A DNA stretch of 64,000 nt from assembly GCF_018141105.1 (NCBI RefSeq), contig NZ_CP054839.1, positions 3,286,001 to 3,350,000 on the forward strand. Reading direction: 5' to 3'. Numbering within the stretch: position 1 is the stretch's first letter; the number at the start of each line of letters is the position of its first letter. Both the position numbers and the translations under genes were made by a program. Under the pieces are notes generated by a model. That model did not search any database. It was not told where the DNA came from and was given only the letters and a program-made list of their open reading frames with translations. Shown here piece by piece: positions 61,146 through 64,000 of this stretch. This stretch comes from Saccharopolyspora erythraea. GTDB lineage: Bacteria > Actinomycetota > Actinomycetes > Mycobacteriales > Pseudonocardiaceae.

Positions 61146-62334
61146 CGGCCGCTCCTGTCCGGGCGAGGGCGAGCTCGGCGTAGAGGGTGGCGCCGTCGGC
61201 GAGCACCGCGTCGTCGTAGTGCGCGTGCGGCGAGTGGTTGAACGCCGCCCGCGCCGGATCGACGCCGGCGGGCACCGCGCCGAGGCAGACGAAGCTGCCG
61301 GGCACAGCGTCGAGCACCCGGGAGAAGTCCTCCGAACCCGTCAGCGGGTCGGCGAGCGTCGCGTGCCGCTCCGGACCGAAGACCTCCTCGACGGTCCGGG
61401 CCGCGAATGCCGTCTCGTCGGCGTCGGTGACGGTCGGCGGGTAACCCGGCACGTAGTCGACGTCCACCTCGACCCGGTGCGCGGCGGCGATTCCACGCAG
61501 CAGCCGGGGCGCGGACTCCATGACCCGCTCCCGCGCGAGCGGCGAGAACGTGCGCACGGTGGCCTCGAACGTGGCCAGGTCCGGGATGACGTTGTTGGCG
61601 GTCCCGGCGTGCAGCGAGCCGACCGTGATCACCACCGGGTCGAAGATGTCGAACTGCCGGGTCACCATCGTCTGCAACGACGTGACCATCTCGCTGACGG
61701 CCGTCACCGGGTCGCACGCGCTGTGCGGCGCCGAACCGTGACCGCCCGCGCCGCGAACCGTCACGTTCAGCGCGTCGGCCGCCGAGAGCATCGGTCCGGT
61801 CCGGGTCATGAACCGGCCGTGCGGGATCTGCGCCGACATGACGTGCATCCCGAACGCGGCGTCGACCTTGCGGCCGGCGGCGTGCAGGACGCCCTCACCC
61901 AGCATCACTCCGGCGCCGTCGCAGCCCTCCTCACCGGGCTGGAACATGAACACCACGTCGCCGCCGAGCCGTTCCCGGTGCTGGGACAGCAGCCGTGCGG
62001 CGCCGACGAGCATGGTCGTGTGCAGGTCGTGCCCGCAGGCGTGCATGGTGTCCGGCACGCGCGAGGAGTACTCCAGGCCGGTCTTCTCTCGGACCGGCAG
62101 CGCGTCCATGTCGGCGCGCAGCAGCACGGTCGGGCCGTCACCGCCGCGCAGCACGCCGGTCACCGACGTCGTGCGCGTGCCGGTCGTCAGCTCCAGCGGC
62201 AGCCCGTCGAGCTCGGCCAGGACCCGTTCCTGGGTGCGGGGCAGTTCCAGACCGATCTCGGGCTCCGCGTGCAGGGCGTGGCGCAGCGCGGCCAGGTCGC
62301 CCTGCATCGTCCGCGCGTCCTCGTGCACCGACAT
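61138..62334 (-). CDS. M20-family amidohydrolase (hippurate hydrolase/N-acyl-amino-acid amidohydrolase type)
   Basis: The protein has 398 residues from the ATG at 62334, 5 bp after GGAGG. Metal-site motifs are MHACGHDLHTTM (the family HACGHD with Cys), FQPGEEGCDGAGVM and GAGGHGSAPH; the C-terminal His is in NHSPHAHYDD. The family cleaves N-acyl amino acids, hippurate or IAA conjugates. It is coupled to an MHS transporter and divergent from a double-domain Lrp regulator, so a complete uptake-cleavage-sensing unit is likely. The exact acyl substrate is not readable. Confidence 0.92.
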   Translation of the reverse strand: MSVHEDARTMQGDLAALRHALHAEPEIGLELPRTQERVLAELDGLPLELTTGTRTTSVTGVLRGGDGPTVLLRADMDALPVREKTGLEYSSRVPDTMHACGHDLHTTMLVGAARLLSQHRERLGGDVVFMFQPGEEGCDGAGVMLGEGVLHAAGRKVDAAFGMHVMSAQIPHGRFMTRTGPMLSAADALNVTVRGAGGHGSAPHSACDPVTAVSEMVTSLQTMVTRQFDIFDPVVITVGSLHAGTANNVIPDLATFEATVRTFSPLARERVMESAPRLLRGIAAAHRVEVDVDYVPGYPPTVTDADETAFAARTVEEVFGPERHATLADPLTGSEDFSRVLDAVPGSFVCLGAVPAGVDPARAAFNHSPHAHYDDAVLADGATLYAELALARTGAADD

Positions 62335-62396
62335 CGACACCTCCGTGTGATCTGGGCCATCGGCCGTTGATTGACAGGGAGTGTGGGATCGTGGGC

Positions 62397-62426
62397 GGAT
62401 TCGCGGCGCAGATCGCAGGATTCGCG
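62397..62426. repeat. 9-bp direct repeat in the M20/Lrp divergent spacer
   Basis: GGATTCGCG occurs at 62397-62405 and 62418-62426, 21 bp apart (two helical turns). Tandem sites at this phasing suit an oligomeric Lrp-type protein. Confidence 0.4.
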
Positions 62427-62454
62427 CATCCAGGCCCTCAGCAGGAGGTGATTC

Positions 62455-63471
62455 GTGAATTCTCGGATCGACGAGCAGGACCTGGCGCTGCTGCACGCGT
62501 TGCAGATCGCACCGCGGGTGAGCTGGGCGGAGGCCGCTCGCGTGCTCGGCACCACCGCGACCACCCTGGCCACCCGCTGGGAGAGGCTGCGTTCCGGAGG
62601 GCTGGCGTGGGTCACCGCCCACCCGGGACGCCAGCTGCACTCGGTCACCGTCGCCTTCGTCGACATCGACGTGGTGCCCGCGGAACGGGAAGCCGTGATC
62701 GGATGGCTGGTGCGCGACCCGCGCGCGGTGACCGTCGAAGAGGTCGCCTCCGGACGGGACCTGACCGTGACCGCGATGGTCGCCGGGCACGACGAGCTGT
62801 CCAGGTTCGTGCTCGACGACCTGCCCGCGGTACCCGGCGTCACGCGGGTGCGCATGCGCGTGGCGACCGGGATCCACTTCGAGGCCAGCCGGTGGCGGCT
62901 GGACGCGATCGACCGCGAGCAGCAGGCCGCCCTGCCCGCGCCGCGGGCCGGCGCCGCGGCGGCTCCACTGCCGGCCGCCTACTGGCCCCTGGCGGAAGCG
63001 CTGGCCTACGATGGCCGCCGCAGCGCGGCGGACCTGGCGCGGATCACCGGCCGCAAGCCCGCCACCGTGCGGCGTCAGGTGGCCCGGCTGCTGGCCTCGG
63101 ACCTGCTGTCGTTCCGCTGCGAGATCGCCCAGGTCCGGTCCCGCTGGCCGCTCGCGTGCGCCTGGTTCGGCCGCGTTCCGCCGCAGGAGGCCGACCGGAC
63201 CGTGCGGTCGCTGACCACCCTGCCGGAGCTGCGCCTGTGCGCGTCCCTGGCAGGCGACACCAACTTCATGTTCGTGGTCTGGGCGCACTCGACCACCGAC
63301 ATGGTGCGGCTGGAGCGGCTGCTGGCCGACAAGCTGCCATGGCTCGACCTCACCGAGAGCATGATCATGCTGCGGACCCGCAAGCGGATGGGGTGGCTGC
63401 TGGGGGAGGATGGGCGGGCGACCGGCGAGGTCGTGGTACCCAGCCCCGCCCTCAGCCTCCGCGGGGACTGA
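62455..63471 (+). CDS. Double-domain Lrp/AsnC-family regulator
   Basis: The protein has 338 residues from the GTG behind AGGAGG. Two Lrp modules are seen: a first helix-turn-helix (DLALLHALQIAPRVSWAEAA, RVLGTTATTLATRWERL) with an RAM-type domain, and a second around residues 190-310 (LAEALAYDGRRSAADLARITG, KPATVRRQVARLLA) with its own RAM-like part. Duplicated Lrp proteins of about 330-340 residues are common in actinomycetes next to amino-acid-related genes. It is divergent from the M20 gene, its likely target. Confidence 0.9.
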   Translation: MNSRIDEQDLALLHALQIAPRVSWAEAARVLGTTATTLATRWERLRSGGLAWVTAHPGRQLHSVTVAFVDIDVVPAEREAVIGWLVRDPRAVTVEEVASGRDLTVTAMVAGHDELSRFVLDDLPAVPGVTRVRMRVATGIHFEASRWRLDAIDREQQAALPAPRAGAAAAPLPAAYWPLAEALAYDGRRSAADLARITGRKPATVRRQVARLLASDLLSFRCEIAQVRSRWPLACAWFGRVPPQEADRTVRSLTTLPELRLCASLAGDTNFMFVVWAHSTTDMVRLERLLADKLPWLDLTESMIMLRTRKRMGWLLGEDGRATGEVVVPSPALSLRGD

Positions 63472-63531
63472 GTGGTCTGACCTCGGCGGCCATGTGCTCG
63501 GAGCGGCGTCGCCGGCGCTGGAAGCTGACCG

Positions 63532-63999
63532 TCAGGAGACGGCCGCTACTCCGCGATGCCGCACAAGTTCGATCTTGGCTGGTCCGTCGGATTCCAACGG
63601 GCCCACCACCGACCAACCGCACGCCTCATAGAACGCGTTGGCGGTGCGATTGTCGGCGAAGCTTTCCAGTCGGAGTTCCTCGTACCGGGCGAAGAGCATC
63701 TCCTCGGCATGCGCGAGAAGAACTCGGCCGAAGCCCTGACGCTGGCAGCGGACGTCGATCATCATCAGGTCGATCGTGGGCCCATCGAGGATCGCGAGGC
63801 CCACAAGGTTCCCTTCTGCCTCCATGCAGTGGACGTGCCCCTGCTGGAAGTGCGACTCGATGTGATCATCCGATGCCCTGCTGCTGATGAACCAATCGAC
63901 GGCCTCATCGCCCAGGAACGAGCGGTAGCGCGCGTCGATCGTGCGACGAGCGAGTTTTTGAAGTGCGGCAAGATCGTTCTCGGCGGCGGGGCGGATCAC
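63532..63999 (-). CDS. GNAT-family N-acetyltransferase
   Basis: The protein has 155 residues. The acetyl-CoA binding motif is VRCQRQGFGRVLLAHAEE (Q/RxxGxG), and the C-terminal FADNRTANAFYEACGW is typical. The start GTG (MIRPA) is two bases from the window edge; this is the usual beginning for the family, so the gene is probably complete, but an upstream start outside the window is possible. The substrate is unknown. Confidence 0.85.
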   Translation of the reverse strand: MIRPAAENDLAALQKLARRTIDARYRSFLGDEAVDWFISSRASDDHIESHFQQGHVHCMEAEGNLVGLAILDGPTIDLMMIDVRCQRQGFGRVLLAHAEEMLFARYEELRLESFADNRTANAFYEACGWSVVGPLESDGPAKIELVRHRGVAAVS

Positions 64000-64000
64000 C

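Noticed and set aside
1-64000. CRISPR arrays, tRNA or rRNA genes
   Set aside because: No regularly spaced repeats, no cloverleaf with a GTTCGA-type T arm in context, and no rRNA signature were found by eye.

Overview
The window is high-GC DNA (about 70%) with actinobacterial codon bias: long GTG/ATG frames, GTGA/ATGA start-stop overlaps, IclR, TetR and LuxR-LAL regulators, and two-component and SPFH genes of actinomycete type. A Saccharopolyspora-like or other pseudonocardial actinomycete is my guess. That is inference only, since no rRNA or other taxonomic marker is present. I see no rRNA, tRNA or CRISPR array.

Region 1 (1-5.7 kb, + strand) holds two large LAL-type LuxR regulators, the first cut by the left edge, and a PAS-LuxR regulator preceded by a clean inverted repeat. 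This regulator set is typical of the border of a polyketide cluster, which may lie to the left. Region 2 (6.2-19.0 kb, - strand) is a tightly overlapped 12-gene unit: kinase-like protein, class III aminotransferase, transketolase-like enzyme, GT4 glycosyltransferase, SDR, DUF1349 protein, MFS exporter, O-methyltransferase, EEP-fold hydrolase, sugar O-acetyltransferase, HAD phosphatase and GH13 enzyme. It has no PKS, NRPS or sugar-phosphate cyclase core and looks like an undescribed aminated-sugar or glycoside pathway. It is the strongest novelty candidate.

Region 3 (19.5-32.6 kb) is a mirrored pair of sugar-acid catabolic operons. The + strand operon has a mannonate/fructuronate oxidoreductase, an L-gulonate/L-idonate-type 5-dehydrogenase, an MHS transporter, a ManD dehydratase, a KDPG-type aldolase and a KDG-type kinase. 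It fits L-gulonate to fructuronate to mannonate to KDG to KDPG. The - strand operon (dgoK, dgoA, dgoD and transporter) is the De Ley-Doudoroff D-galactonate route. Each has an IclR regulator, and the two converge on a strong terminator hairpin.

Region 4 (32.6-50.2 kb) is accessory and partly decaying. It holds an SPFH plus ribbon-helix-helix pair behind a perfect palindrome, a DUF2855/TetR divergent pair, stress-type hydrolases, an AraC-GyrI regulator, a GPP34 protein, a NarL-type two-component pair and a VOC protein. Several broken genes sit among them: an SRPBCC protein, an HSL esterase, a WD40 protein fused head-to-head to a truncated epimerase, and an alpha/beta hydrolase.

Region 5 (50.2-64 kb) contains small regulator-effector modules with visible operators: TetR with an epimerase (two copies of one operator), TetR with amidase, AtzG-like and MBL genes (three copies of AAAGC-N9-GCTTT), a beta-helix protein truncated by an IS5-type remnant beside a TetR with a zinc-binding-like tail, a quinone-reductase remnant, an M20 hydrolase with MHS transporter and divergent double-Lrp regulator, and a GNAT acetyltransferase at the right edge.
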